Shown here: positions 23,785 through 35,886 of the stretch, in pieces | How positions within the stretch are numbered: the stretch's first letter is position 1 | How the letters are laid out: each line of letters starts with the position of its first letter | NCBI RefSeq assembly: GCF_001039355.2 | Contig: NW_019775428.1 | Location: 84,870-137,369, forward strand | From: Lingula anatina | Taxonomy: Eukaryota > Brachiopoda > Lingulata > Lingulida > Lingulidae | DNA length: 52,500 nucleotides | Reading direction: 5' to 3' | Position numbers and translations under genes: made by a program | Notes under the pieces: generated by a model | The model's input: only the letters and a program-made list of their open reading frames with translations | The model's database searches: none | Told to the model about the DNA's origin: nothing

Positions 23785-26700
23785 AAACATCGACTGAATA
23801 TATATTTTAATAGAGTGTATTGATTTTGCTTTCGGAGTTTTATTGAAACGGGGCGAAATTTCCAAATGGAAAAATAAAATAGAAAAAAAAAAAAAACCCG
23901 ACACCATTGTCCTGGCAATGTTGCATGGCAAGTTTGAAGAGAATGGCCGTTTGTGTTGACGGGAATTTTTTAACGATTTTCAATTTTTGTTCTATAAAAA
24001 GAAGGAATCTTATTTGACATTTTTGCGATTCTCATTTCGAGGAATGTTATATATATCAAAGTGCAAATATTCAGTTTTTGCGTTTCTGGTTGGCTCAATG
24101 AATTTTTGAAACCCGTCTTGATAAAGTTTTGAATCGCGTGCTTCGCGGAAGTTAGTATGAGTATTGATCTCGAAGGGACAGCGAAAATTAAAAAAATTCA
24201 GGATGTTTTTATATTCTCAGATTCTTACAGAATTATGGCAAGATTTAGGAAAGAAGGATCAAAACTTGTTTAGTCGGAGAAAAATATCGTTTACCCCAGG
24301 AAAATTCGTTTAACAGGAAAATCTTAAACTGTACATCTGAAATATAACAATAAATATAAAAAGTAAACAAACACATTAAACTGTTACAGTTGGATCTAAT
24401 GATCAAACTTGAATTGAGTTGAGTCGGTAGTTTACCCGCTACGGCAGCATTTCATATATACCCCGTAAAATCCGTAAACTCGTTCAGCATGAAGTATGAT
24501 GGCACATCTTCTCAGCGGGATTATTTGTATTTTTCTCAAAAGTCACACCCTTGCTTTACGAATTAAAATTCGTTAGCGCCCAAGTTTTCGCCGCTTTAAA
24601 CTTAATTTAATGATTTCCCCCTCTTGGGTCCCTGCAGCTGCTTATTCAGATTGTTCACGTTATTATAGTCCCCAGAAGAAATTTGAAATATATAGAAATA
24701 ACTACTGAAAACTACAACGTACAGTTCGGTGTGAAGCGCCCTTACATCTCAATCATCTTGCTCCCAAACCTGTTTAAAGTTGTGGATTATGAAGACAAAC
24801 AAAAACCTACTTATGTGAACGAAGTGATAATTATTATAAAAAGAGTCCAAGTCATCTTTCTAAGATCTAAACATATAGGCTTATCAAACAAAGCGATCGA
24901 GCACGACATGAACTTCGTCACCAATGGTAACGTTATATGATTGCGGTTTGGCGGTGCGCGGGATAGCACACAGCACCCGGACTTTCATAACCAATAATTT
25001 GTAGTAGGCCTACGCCTACATGTAGGAGATAAAGACAAAGTTGGCTTTTTCAGTGAGGCTGTAGAAATAAAAGTTTCCATTTCAGTGCTGTCAACAACCG
25101 GTAATCTCCCGATTTGGGGACTATCTTCCGATCAGATTAAAAATCTCATGATCTATCAGATTTTCCTCTTTTTTCTTTTTTTAGAACGTGCGGTAACTGC
25201 ATTCACGAAAATGTGTCATCACGCTTTCTTAGTTTCATTGATGGAGAGGTGATCGCAGTAAACAAAAGGAAATGAAGCGCCAAAAACAAAAGCATGTCGG
25301 GCCTTTGTGTGAGCACCATCCTGAACACTATTATGTATGTATACGGATGTATGTATGTTAATGTTGTCATGGGAAGAAGCTTGTTCCGACAGGAACCAAG
25401 ATACCGATCATTTAAACCGCAGTATTGTTATTAGGCCTAATTAAGTGCTTACAAGTAGGCCTACGTAGGCCTACACTTCCTCAGTTAAGAAAGCGGACCT
25501 TCTCCCGAACAGTTGCAGTCTAGGCCTACGTGTCGGATCATTCATAAAACTATAGACACTTTCAGTATTTTGTCAAATTGGTAGCTGTGTGAACTTAAAA
25601 ACCTATAGGCCTATATATGGCTTTACAAAGCTGAAAGCCTGTGGTTGGTAAAAATGTGAAACTGAAAGATCTAAAACACCGAAAGATAAATGATAGTAAA
25701 ATTAGCGACACTTTAACTTCATTTTCACTTTTCTGTTTTTGTTCAGTTGGACCAATACAGGCCTATTGAGAATGCGTGTACTGGACGGAGGGGTCTATGG
25801 GGGGGGGGGGGGGGGTGCGGGCCAAGAATATGCGTGCTAAAAATAGCTAGGGCCTATACATATTAATGAATTTATAAAAATGTAAAGATTACTTAATAAA
25901 TCACTATATCACCAACGTTGTGGCTTTTCAGAAGAAATCAAACTGATGAAAATGACAGGCAAAATCCTAAAGAGCTAAAGAAGAGACCATCGAAAAACAG
26001 CGAAAAGGATAGCCTACGAAGGCCTAAAGAGAGTTGCCGCTCTTTGTAATTATTCTAAGTCTACACAATATCTGCTACGTCATCAGTTTCCGTGAAAAGT
26101 GACGAATGCACATGGGAAGTTGAGAAATCGTCTGGCAAACGAAGAACTCTGTTGTACAAAGTGATAATATTCGGAATTTCCCTGTAGTGTATGTACTCAG
26201 GTAAGGTCGGTCGTTTTTCTTACGGTAAAACCCCGCTTTGGGTATTGAATTATTGGAATACATTTGCTTATGCTTAAAATGAATCGGGGAATTGTGTGAC
26301 TGACTCTGAACTAGCTCTGAACTGGAAGTCGCCGTTGTCCGTAGTCAGGTCGATCGTCTGCGAATGCTGTACACCACACCTGAATCAGCGACGGTTGCTT
26401 AGGATGCGATGCTAACTTATTTGATAGATAAGACGATCCAATGCAGATTCTAGCGTTTCCATACTGAAAACAAACTGGATTAGACACGGTCGATAATATG
26501 GGGCGCAGTCACACTTGCTGAATGAATTCTGGGGTTTACCGACCAATTAATGTCGTGATGAACGGTGCCGTTGTGGTGCTGGCTACTAAGTAGTGAAATA
26601 AGAACGAAAATGGTCTGCTGATGATAGTGATATAACCAGGAATTTTCGGGGGGGGGGGGGGTATGACAAATTTACTTTTTATGAGAGTATTCTATTTGTT

Positions 26701-28095
26701 ACAAAGTATATTGTTGTTGTTAAAGCATTGTCTGGTAGTCATAAGCCTGACAAAAGATGCCTGCATCTTCACTACAACAGGTGTATTAATTCAACCAGAA
26801 CTACATACATTTCCCAGACACAAGTATATGATAGTGTTTAGTTACTAGTATATGATAGTTTATGGTAAAGCTATTTTTTGGTTGATTGAGAGATTGATAT
26901 GGTTAATGACTTGGCATGTTGACTTAATTTTAGTCATATATGAAACTAGTGGAAGTTATAGACTATGTGTTAATTACTGGAAATCCATGCTCACGCAATA
27001 TGTATCTGTAAGCCTCCCAGGGTTTTTTTTTTTCTGCAGACAGTTTTATTTCCCTCCACCTCCTCTGTCTCCACTTAAAATTTCTACAAAGACTTAACCC
27101 CAATGAATCAATCAAATCACTACACATACAGAGATACATGACAATGCAGCTCATTAATAGGAGGGGGGGGGGGGGGGCTAGAAGCCACCAGGTACATCAT
27201 AAAAATATCCAGCATCAACACAATGTTTGAATTAATGAGGATCTTTATTGATTTAGCACCTTTTACACAAGTTCATGACCTAACAGTATAGTATTGTATC
27301 AACGACATACTAGTACTAATATTCTGTATATATTGAAGTTGTACTTGTCATACATGTACATCGAACATTGGAATCTCAGAGACACATAGTATTGACAATA
27401 GATGAACAGCATTTTTTCAGTTCATTTAACAAGGCATGAGGGATGTTGTTGACAAACAATTACTTCAGATTATACTACCTGGCATGTATATCATTGTTTT
27501 GGTTATTGAGATGTGGAACTTAGCCAAAGGTGATGTGATGTTGCAATAATTGGTGAATACATAATCAGTGTCAAAATTGATTAAACATGAGCACTGGCCT
27601 TTTAGCCAAGGGTCAGTGATTAGCCAGCTTGGTAAGACTAGAATGTCAGTGTATACCATAGCAGAGTTCAGTGACAAAAAAAAAAAAAACAACAACAAGA
27701 ATTGGTATAGCTTCACTTGTTATGTTAACATGTCACATCCTGGTATGAAATGAATGTGGGCTAAACTTCATATGGGGACTTTTCATACACTTACAGTAAG
27801 ATATACTACTGTAACAGTAACTGTAGGAAGTCGGATATTACAGATCAGCAAGATCTTTGTGATATCGCACACTTCTTGCTGATATGTCGTGCATCTGTTA
27901 CATACTGTAATTATAAAGTCTGTGTTAACTTTGTTTTACGACAGCAGTATTCAGATATTTGATAACTACTGAAAGTATATATGTATATTATATATATATA
28001 TGCCAGGTATAGGAGAGACCCATATATATTTCTGCTCTATCTGAGAATCAAGATAGGGAAAGTAATAAATTATATAGCAAGAATATAGATACTAG
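23785..28095. other. Non-coding region without a recognisable gene
   Basis: Contains GTAGGCCTAC-type palindromes clustered at about 25000-26040, G-homopolymers at 25799-25815, 26648-26661 and 27163-27177, and AT-rich sequence. Less AT-rich parts (about 24400-26600) could hold an upstream promoter or UTR exon of the ABCC gene, but no direct sign was found. Confidence 0.45.
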
Positions 28096-28110
28096 TAGAT
28101 GTATGTCACT

Positions 28111-28195
28111 TACCCTGAGTTTCAAAGGCCACTGGAAAAGTGCCTTTGTATAACCTGGCATCAGGAGTTCCCAATGACTTTTGAAACTCGGGGTA
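28111..28195. mobile_element. Second miniature inverted-repeat element of the CCCTGAGTTTCA family
   Basis: The left end TACCCTGAGTTTCAAAG matches the complement of the right end CTTTTGAAACTCGGGGTA. Size is close to the 23021 copy. A target-site duplication is not clear. Confidence 0.65.
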
Positions 28196-28503
28196 ATGTG
28201 ATTGCATGCTAAGTGCATATGTGTATAATCTTGTTATATATAATAATATATATCAGAGTTCCTCAGTCTGTTGACCTCGTCAGGGCCCTTTAGCCTATAT
28301 GTTATCAGTTTATACATGGGTCAGTGTACATAAGCCACTTAAAATGTGTACAGTGGTGATACTATGTTTATTTACCATTGATATGCCTGGTATCAGGTAG
28401 AAATGAATGAAAACACTTTGTACTGACTCCTTAATAATACTGTGGGGCACATTTTACTCTAAGGGCCATTCAGAATAGATGATTTGAGTACTAACTGATC
28501 CGT

Positions 28504-28700
28504 CGACTAAATATGGCCAACCCTACTAGTACTTCATAAGCGCAGCCGCTAATTCTATGATGGTCTCCCTGCCTCCACACGTGCCGTCACTGCAGGGGCC
28601 TGGCAATAGAACCTCGGAACCAGTGGTGTGTGTAGAGGCGTGGAGACCATCGTGAAACAGCAGCATCGCTTTTGAAGTGTGGTCGGCCATATTTAGTCGG
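28504..28700. mobile_element. Palindromic element, GACTAAATATGGCC family
   Basis: The outer ends CGACTAAATATGGCC and GGCCATATTTAGTCG are inverted. Inside, GATGGTCTCC and CCTCCACAC find inverted partners (GGAGACCATC, GTGTGTAGAGG). The same left-arm sequence occurs at about 30351 and 30526. Confidence 0.7.
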
Positions 28701-30094
28701 TTTAACAGATACAACACTCGTCACTATCACATCGCGTACTAGGCAAGAGCGATGTCGCGTCTGATACTGTGAAATGCGTACTGATACACACCTTGAAAAC
28801 GGGTAGTGTAGTCCGATCTACCGGTGAATTCAGGATCATTCGGTGCCGAGTCTGGTAGTTGGGTAGGACTGAAGTGGTTTCGGAATATACTTGTGCTGGT
28901 TTTCAGAGCATTCAGGTGCTTATTACAAGTTTGAAGGAGAATTTAATATGATTTTTGCTGATATTTCTGATAAAGAGGGAGAATGGACAGCTCACAAATG
29001 CCTTGCAGGGGAATTCAGACTCTCAGCATAATTACTGTGGTGCATATGGAACCCCTTTTCTTTTAATGGATGATGTTATAAGTTTCTGAGTACATCTACA
29101 AATGCAGTTCTACATGATGGCCTCTACTGCACTGTACAGTCCTCTAGTGCTGGTGATTGTATCCTCCACCATACAAAGATGCCATTACGAGAAAGTGGCA
29201 TGAAATAAAAAATAACGAAGAAAGTTTTAGTGGTTTGTGGCAACAAAAAGCAATTATTAGCTATTTTTGGGTAGCTGTACATTCTTGGAAGGTACCCAGG
29301 GGATGATAATGGTTTATAAATTAAAGCATTTGTTTTACTTTAAGATGAACTACATGGGATTTTCACACAAATCTAATTTTCTTTGAGAAAATGCAATTTT
29401 GTCCTACTCAGGGTTGATTTTACTTGTTTTAGTCAAATGAAAACCAACTGGAGAAAAAATGATTAAAATAGTAGTAATTTGGCTAAGCAAAACAAAAAAA
29501 AAAGAAAAAAAAATCCCAGTTATTTCTTTAGTTTTAAAGGCAATAATAAAGCCTTTACCTTTACTGTTACCTGTAGTAGCTACTGTAGAGGTTGATATCA
29601 GCAACATTGCAATACTACCAAGAGCTGGCAAGATCAATAGTGGCTATTGGTCGTAACTGATGTGATGATATGACATTTAACATCTCTCTGAACTCAGACA
29701 GCCATAATCAATTAAAGAAGAAATTGTAAGCAATAGTTTATGATTATACTTAGTGTTAAATAACATAAATGTGCCCCATAAAGATAATGTGCCTGTACTT
29801 TACTTATTTTGTTGCAGCAAAAAATCAATGTTACAATAAAAAGATCAAGCAGTGAGCCTGGAAGATTACTGGCTGTTAAATGACATTTATGCCCATAAAT
29901 TAAATTAATGCACACATGGAACAATTGTTTACACTTATGTTTACTCTGATAGTCAAACCTGACAGTTCATACACAATGTTATGTCTAAAATTTCTCTGAA
30001 CTTGGTGTCAAATCATATTTATGCCCCAAGATATTTTATTTTTATTTGCCATGAATTAAGCTAAAGTGCATTCAGTGGCTAGTAAGACCTTTGT
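28701..30094. other. Non-coding region
   Basis: No gene or recognisable element. A-rich runs near 29493-29513 give only spurious open frames. Confidence 0.4.
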
Positions 30095-30099
30095 ATGGG

Positions 30100-30253
30100 C
30101 AGGGCTTGACATTAAGGGTGGCCACTGGCCCTGGCCATTGAATCGATGGGGTTACTGACCCAAAGAGCAAGTAAAATGTCATGTGTGAAATCATCCTTGC
30201 AATATTTACTGATATCTTGCGCCAGTATCGAAAAGAGTTAGTGTCAAGCCCTG
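30100..30253. mobile_element. 154-bp miniature inverted-repeat element
   Basis: 16-bp terminal inverted repeats (CAGGGCTTGACATTAA and TTAGTGTCAAGCCCTG, one mismatch) with ATGGG on both sides (30095-30099, 30254-30258). Its right end is included in the following tandem duplication. Confidence 0.75.
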
Positions 30254-30561
30254 ATGGGGCAATTCAGAATGAATGATCAGAGTACTTACAGTACTTATTA
30301 TTATTATTATTAATATTATTAATTATTGTTATAATTATTAGAGTACTGATCTGCTGACTAAATATGGATGACCATAGATCAAAAGCGCCAGTATCGAAAA
30401 GAGTTAGTGTCAAGCCCTGATGGGGCCATTCAGAATGAATGATCAGAGTACTTATAGTACTTATTATTATTATTATTATTATTATTAATATTATTAATTA
30501 TTGTTATAATTATTAGAGTACTGATCTGCCGACTAAATATGGATGACCATAGATCAAAAGC
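30221..30561. repeat. Tandem duplication of about 166-175 bp
   Basis: Unit 1 is 30221-30386 and unit 2 is 30387-30561, nearly identical. Each has GCCAGTATCGAAAAGAG at the left, an (ATT)n tract in the middle and GACTAAATATGGATGACC at the right. The size difference lies in the ATT tract. Confidence 0.9.
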
Positions 30562-30690
30562 GATGCAGCTGATTCCTGATGGTTTCACTAACTCCACACG
30601 CAACTTTAAAGGGATTAAATCTTGGCTCCAAGGTTTAATTGCTAGGCCCCTGAGTGACAGTATGTGTGGAGGTGGGGAGATCATCAGAAA
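30526..30690. mobile_element. Partial palindromic element, GACTAAATATGG family
   Basis: The left arm matches the 28504-28700 element, including AAAAGCGATGC, TGATGGT and CTCCACAC. A short inverted right arm (TGTGTGGAGGTGGGGAGATC) remains near 30661-30682. The distal end appears lost. Confidence 0.5.
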
Positions 30691-30721
30691 TCTAAGGGAA
30701 AATGCAATATATAACATTGCA

Positions 30722-31690
30722 CAATCTTAGAAAAAATGCAGTAAAACATATAAAGTGGGTGAGGAAAAGTACATGTATATAGTTGGCCCTGGTCAAGGTG
30801 ACACATAAAATTCCACCCTTTAATTGTAATATATGAGGCATGATTCCTTCCCATTTGGCTGGTGTTTATAATATGGTGTTATTCAATTCATGAGACTCTG
30901 AGGCTTTTGGCTGTTGGTCAAAAGAGTGTGTTAAACAGCATGGCTTCCATGGTCTAAAGCTTTACATGCTCTTTTTCAATTGTTGATCAATACGATACAC
31001 AATCTATGACATTTTAATACAATACAAAAAGTCAAAAGTGAAATAAAACATCATTGCCATAAAAGTCTACAAAAAAACCCATAGTTTGTAGTACAAATAG
31101 TACATATTAGTAATCATAAATCGAATTTTTGTCCTAGAAAGATAATATGTCAGTAATTGTGCCCTGCAGAATTTTGCAGTCAGAAAAATCAATGAAAAGG
31201 GAAGAAAATGTTAAATCTGCTCAGCTGGACAGCTTTACCATGTCAAGTGACGGAGATTACCAAGATTATACAGAAAATCTATGGTGTAATTTGATTTTCA
31301 GATAAAGCTTACTCTGGAGATGATGTCTACCAGTGCATGTAGTATCTTAAGAGCCGTCTTTACAGAATATGTTCTCTCTTTTTAAATTTGATGTTACACT
31401 ACTACATTCACAGCTATAAGATATACCAGTGTTTCTAATAGGTTAGAACAATGCTAAATTTATTCATTGATTTATTTACTACTACTTATTTATTTTATAT
31501 TTGTTTATCAATTCATTCATTTATTTATTCATTGATTACAATAAAGGTACTAGTTACTGGATAATTCATAACTGTAATGTAGGCCATGAGGATGCAGTAA
31601 AAAAGTTTTCTCTTGCCTGTACTGTACCTTCCCATTCATTTCACCCCATTCAGTGTAGAAGGCAATTACCCCACCCACTACCCACCCACC
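30722..31690. other. Non-coding region
   Basis: AT-rich, ending in a CCCACC-rich stretch (31671-31700). No gene was recognised. Confidence 0.4.
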
Positions 31691-31754
31691 ACCCACCCTT
31701 CCCACTGCCTCACTGATGCTCACAGTTCAGGGGATGCCATGCATGATGATACTA

Positions 31755-31970
31755 ACACCCCATTTCCATAGATTAGATCGACCTATTTTAGATCGACCTA
31801 ACTCCCTGGGGGTTCACGCTAAATAGCTGTCAGCCGGGCGGACACGAAAGTTAATTACTCCCTTACAGCTTGTAGTAGGCAGGACGGACATTTAAGTCGG
31901 ATTATCTGAAAGTAATCTAGTGAGACTCCCTGCGGGGATAGATCGATCTAAAATCTATGGGAATACAGCC
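31755..31970. mobile_element. Candidate inverted-repeat element inside the duplication
   Basis: The left end has TTTCCATAGATTAGATCG. The right end AATCTATGGGAATACAG read backwards gives a similar sequence, each followed inward by AGATCGA(C/T)CTA. The internal part differs between arms. A second copy lies at about 33935-34150 as part of the duplication. Confidence 0.45.
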
Positions 31971-32693
31971 TAAGGGTGCCTTCACAATGAACCTATGGTA
32001 CAAGCTATGTTCTAAGTCCACAAGGGCTCTCACTGAATGCAATCAGATTAACAGATTCACATTTAGCGCCTCTTGTTGCCTTCTCTTATTATCACCAGCT
32101 TTTTCTGTATTCTGCTCAATGCCAGGATATGTTAATCTGTTTGTGATTATGTGAAAGTCCCTGTGGAGTTAGTGCGCAGTGGCCTATATGATATATTCAT
32201 TTTGAATGTGCCTCTTGTATCCCTATTGTAAGTAAAGGAGGGCTAAAGTGCAGAATGGTTCAATGGGTACCTTAAGAAAAGTGTGGAATCTTTTTTTAAG
32301 GCGACTAAATATCTTTTTATCTTTAAGGCATGACAAGGCAGTCAGTCATGTGATCAGGAGATCGTTGGTGAAGGGTTGAAATGCCATACTTCAAGGGTAT
32401 AACATGTTTAGTCTGTTTAGAAACAATTTACTTTTTAAAAGTTCTATCTTTACACAGAGGGCAATAAAAAAGTTTCACATGACTTTTTATGCACTGGTAC
32501 TACAGTGCAATATCTGTAACAAGATGATCACATGATCATTATATGCATATTACATCTTTGTTTCAGACATGATAAATCCTCTCAATCACTCAATTACTTG
32601 GAAGTCAAGCTTTCAAATGATAGATGATTCCTAGGACTGTGAACTAAGCTTCAAATGAATGACAAAATAAATACAGCATCAGTCCGTTCCATC

Positions 32694-32771
32694 TCTCTCT
32701 CTTTCTCTCTCTCTCTGTCTGTCTCTCTCTGTCTCTCTGTATCACTCTCTCTCTCTCTCTCTCTCTCTCTC
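32694..32771. repeat. (CT)n microsatellite
   Basis: Imperfect CT/TCTG tract in copy 1 of the duplication. The matching tract in copy 2 (about 34887-34910) is much shorter. Confidence 0.9.
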
Positions 32772-33867
32772 AGATTTGATGTTTGGAATTTGTGTCTGAG
32801 TTCAGTTACTGTACCCAGTGATAGGAAAGAGACATGCTGATAAAATAAATTGGACTTTCCAGTGTCTTCTGAAACTAAGGGTACACTTAAGAATGTGATT
32901 AGTGTGCAGTATTTTGTGAAATAAATGTCAGTTTAGAAAAATAAAATTTTAGTGTTGGACTGCCTGTAGATGCCAGTTACCCTAGGCCTGAGTCTGAGGA
33001 TACCAAGAGTGTTTGTTTTTGTATTGCAAAGATGTTATTTACTTAAAGAATTCACCACTTTTCCATTAAATCACCAGGGTTACGCAAGGTATATCAAATG
33101 TAAAAAGTTCTCAAGAAGTAAGGTACTTCTCTATTTTTGAGTCACTCTCATAATGGTATTTGAGGTAGTCTAGTGAATTTCGTTTGTAAACTGGGAGGAA
33201 CAGAAGGTTTGAAAGGAAGAAATTAGACATTGGGAAATCAGGGGACAGGGAGACAGTTTCCGTCTGCCCTATGGAACTCCTCTCCCCTTAAGAAAAAGCA
33301 ATAATTTGTATTAGACATCAGGCTCATGGTAACTGGAGTGTATTATTATAGTCACCACAGGTCTATTTCCATACAGTGCATTAGATGTTTGTTTGTTGAA
33401 TAATCTACATTTTGTTCTTTTGCTATGCAGACACCGTATTTTGTCAATTTTAATGACTTTGTAATTTTTCACTATAACATTGATGGTTTTACAAAGAAAA
33501 AATTCCATTTTTTTATCCCCAGTACATTTATGGCAAGATAAAAGAACAAAAAATAAAGGAAAAAGAAATGAATGCCTGGAGGTATGGGTCACACTCTTAA
33601 AAGAATTGCAACTGGCTTATTCTGTTGTGCATCCATCCGCTTGTCTGCCCATGAGTGCTTTCTTGTCCCGTGATCTCTCAGTTTTCAATTAAATGTAACA
33701 TGCTGTAGGTTCGCACAATTTATTTCCACACTCAAAGAAGACAAAACAATACGAACATTTAAATCAGCAACAGATATACCTTTATTTTCAAGAATGGAAA
33801 AGATAAAGATAACTCATAAATTTAATCACAAAGACATCTGTCTTTAACAGAGTCATAAATGTTCAAA

Positions 33868-33868
33868 N
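33868..33868. other. Undetermined base (N) at the duplication junction
   Basis: A single N exactly between the end of copy 1 and the start of copy 2. A second isolated N is at 45623. Confidence 0.95.
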
Positions 33869-33870
33869 CT

Positions 33871-35886
33871 ACCCACCCTTCCCACTGCCTCACTGATGCT
33901 CACAGTTCAGGGGATGCCATGCATGATGATACTAACACCCCATTTCCATAGATTAGATCGACCTATTTTAGATCGACCTAACTCCCTGGGGGTTCACGCT
34001 AAATAGCTGTCAGCCGGGCGGACACGAAAGTTAATTACCCCCTTACAGCTTGTAGTAGGCAGGACGGACATTTAAGTCGGATTATCTGAAAGTAATCTAG
34101 TGAGACTCCCTGCGGGGATAGATCGATCTAAAATCTATGGGAATACAGCCTAAGGGTGCCTTCACAATGAACCTATGGTACAAGCTATGTTCTAAGTCCA
34201 CAAGGGCTCTCACTGAATGCAATCAGATTAACAGATTCACATTTAGCGCCTCTTGTTGCCTTCTCTTATTATCACCAGCTTTTTCTGTATTCTGCTCAAT
34301 GCCAGGATATGTTAATCTGTTTGTGATTATGTGAAAGTCCCTGTGAAGTTAGTGCGCAGTGGCCTACTAGTACTAATATATGATATATTCATTTTGAATG
34401 TGCCTCTTGTATCCCTATTGTAAGTAAAGGAGGGCTAAAGTGCAGAATGGTTCAATGGGTACCTTAAGAAAAGTGTGGAATCTTTTTTTTAAGGCGACTA
34501 AATATCTTTTTATCTTTAAGGCATGACAAGGCAGTCAGTCATGTGATCAGGAGATAGTTGGTGAAGGGTTGAAATGCCACATTTCAAGGGTAAAACATGT
34601 TTAGTCTGTTTAGAAACAATTTACTTTTTAAATGTTCTATCTTTACACAGAGGACAATAAAAAAGTTTCATGTGGCTTTTTATGCACTGGTACTACAGTG
34701 CAATATCTGTAACAAGATGATCACATGATCATTATATGCATATAACATCTTTGTTTCAGACATGATAAATCCTCTCAATCACTCAATTACTTGGAAGTCA
34801 AGCTTTCAAATGATAGATGATTCCTAGGACTGTGAACTAAGCTTCAAATGAATGACAAAATAAATACAGCATCAGTCAGTTCCATCTCTCTCTTTCTCTC
34901 TCTGTCTCTCTTCTGAAACTAAGGGTACACTTAAGAAAGTGATTAGTGTGCAGTATTTTGTGAAATAAATGTCAGTTTAGAAAAATAAAATTTTAGTGTT
35001 GAACTGCCTGTAGATGCCAGTTACCCTAGGCCTGAGTCTGAGGATACCAAGAGTGTTTGTTTTTGTATTGCAAAGATATTATTTACTTAAAGAATTCACC
35101 ACTTTTCCATTAAATCACCAAGGGCAAGGTATAAAATGTAAAAAGTTCTCAAGAAGTAAGGTTCTTCTCTATTTTTGAGTCACTCTCATAATGGTATTTT
35201 AGGTAGTCTAGTGAATTTCGTTTGTAAACTGGGAGGAACAGAAGGTTTGAAAGGAAGGAATTAGACATTGGGAAGTCAGGGGACAGGGAGACAGTTTCCG
35301 TCTGCCCTATGGAACTCCTCTCCCCTTGAGAAAAAGCAATAATTTGTATTAGACATCAGGCTCATGGTAACTGGAGTGTATTATTATAGTCACCACAGGT
35401 CTATTTCCATACAGTGCATTAGATGTTTGTTTGTTGAATAATCTACATTTTGTTCTTTTGCTATGCAGACACCGTATTTTGTCAGTTTTCACTTTAACAT
35501 TGATGGTGTGACAAAGAAAAAATTCCATTTTTTATCCCCAGTACATTTTTGGCAAGATAAAAGAACAAAAAATAAAGGAAAAAGAAATGAATGCCTGGAG
35601 GTATGGGTCACACTCTTAAAAGAATTGCAACAAGCTTATTCTGTTGTGCATCCATCCGCTTGTCTGCCCATGAGTGCTTTTTTGTCCCGTGATCTCTCAG
35701 TTTTCAATTAAATGTAACATGCTGTAGGTTCGCACAATTTATTTCCACACTCAAAGAAGACAAAACAATACAAACATTTAAATCAGCAACAGATATACCT
35801 TTATTTTCAAGAATGGAAAAGATAAAGATAACTCATAAATTTAATCACAAAGACATCTGTCTTTAACAGAGTCATAAATGTTCAAA
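33871..35886. repeat. Copy 2 of the ~2 kb tandem duplication
   Basis: Aligns with 31691-33867. Differences include a gained CTAGTACTAATA near 34365, the deleted segment at about 34910, and point changes. Only this copy continues past GTTCAAA into unique sequence. Confidence 0.93.

Larger units (their letters stand above)
31691..33867. repeat. Copy 1 of a ~2 kb near-identical tandem duplication
   Basis: Starts ACCCACCCTTCCC and runs to GTTCAAA just before the N at 33868. It matches 33871-35886 almost base for base, with scattered substitutions and small indels. It is longer than copy 2 mainly because it keeps ~115 bp after the (CT)n tract at 32694-32771. There is no protein-coding gene; short open frames in it are unsupported. 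Confidence 0.93.

Noticed and set aside
31957-34334. Two identical 65-codon open frames (31957 and 34137)
   Set aside because: Their identity follows from the 2 kb duplication; there is no splice, start-context or domain support.
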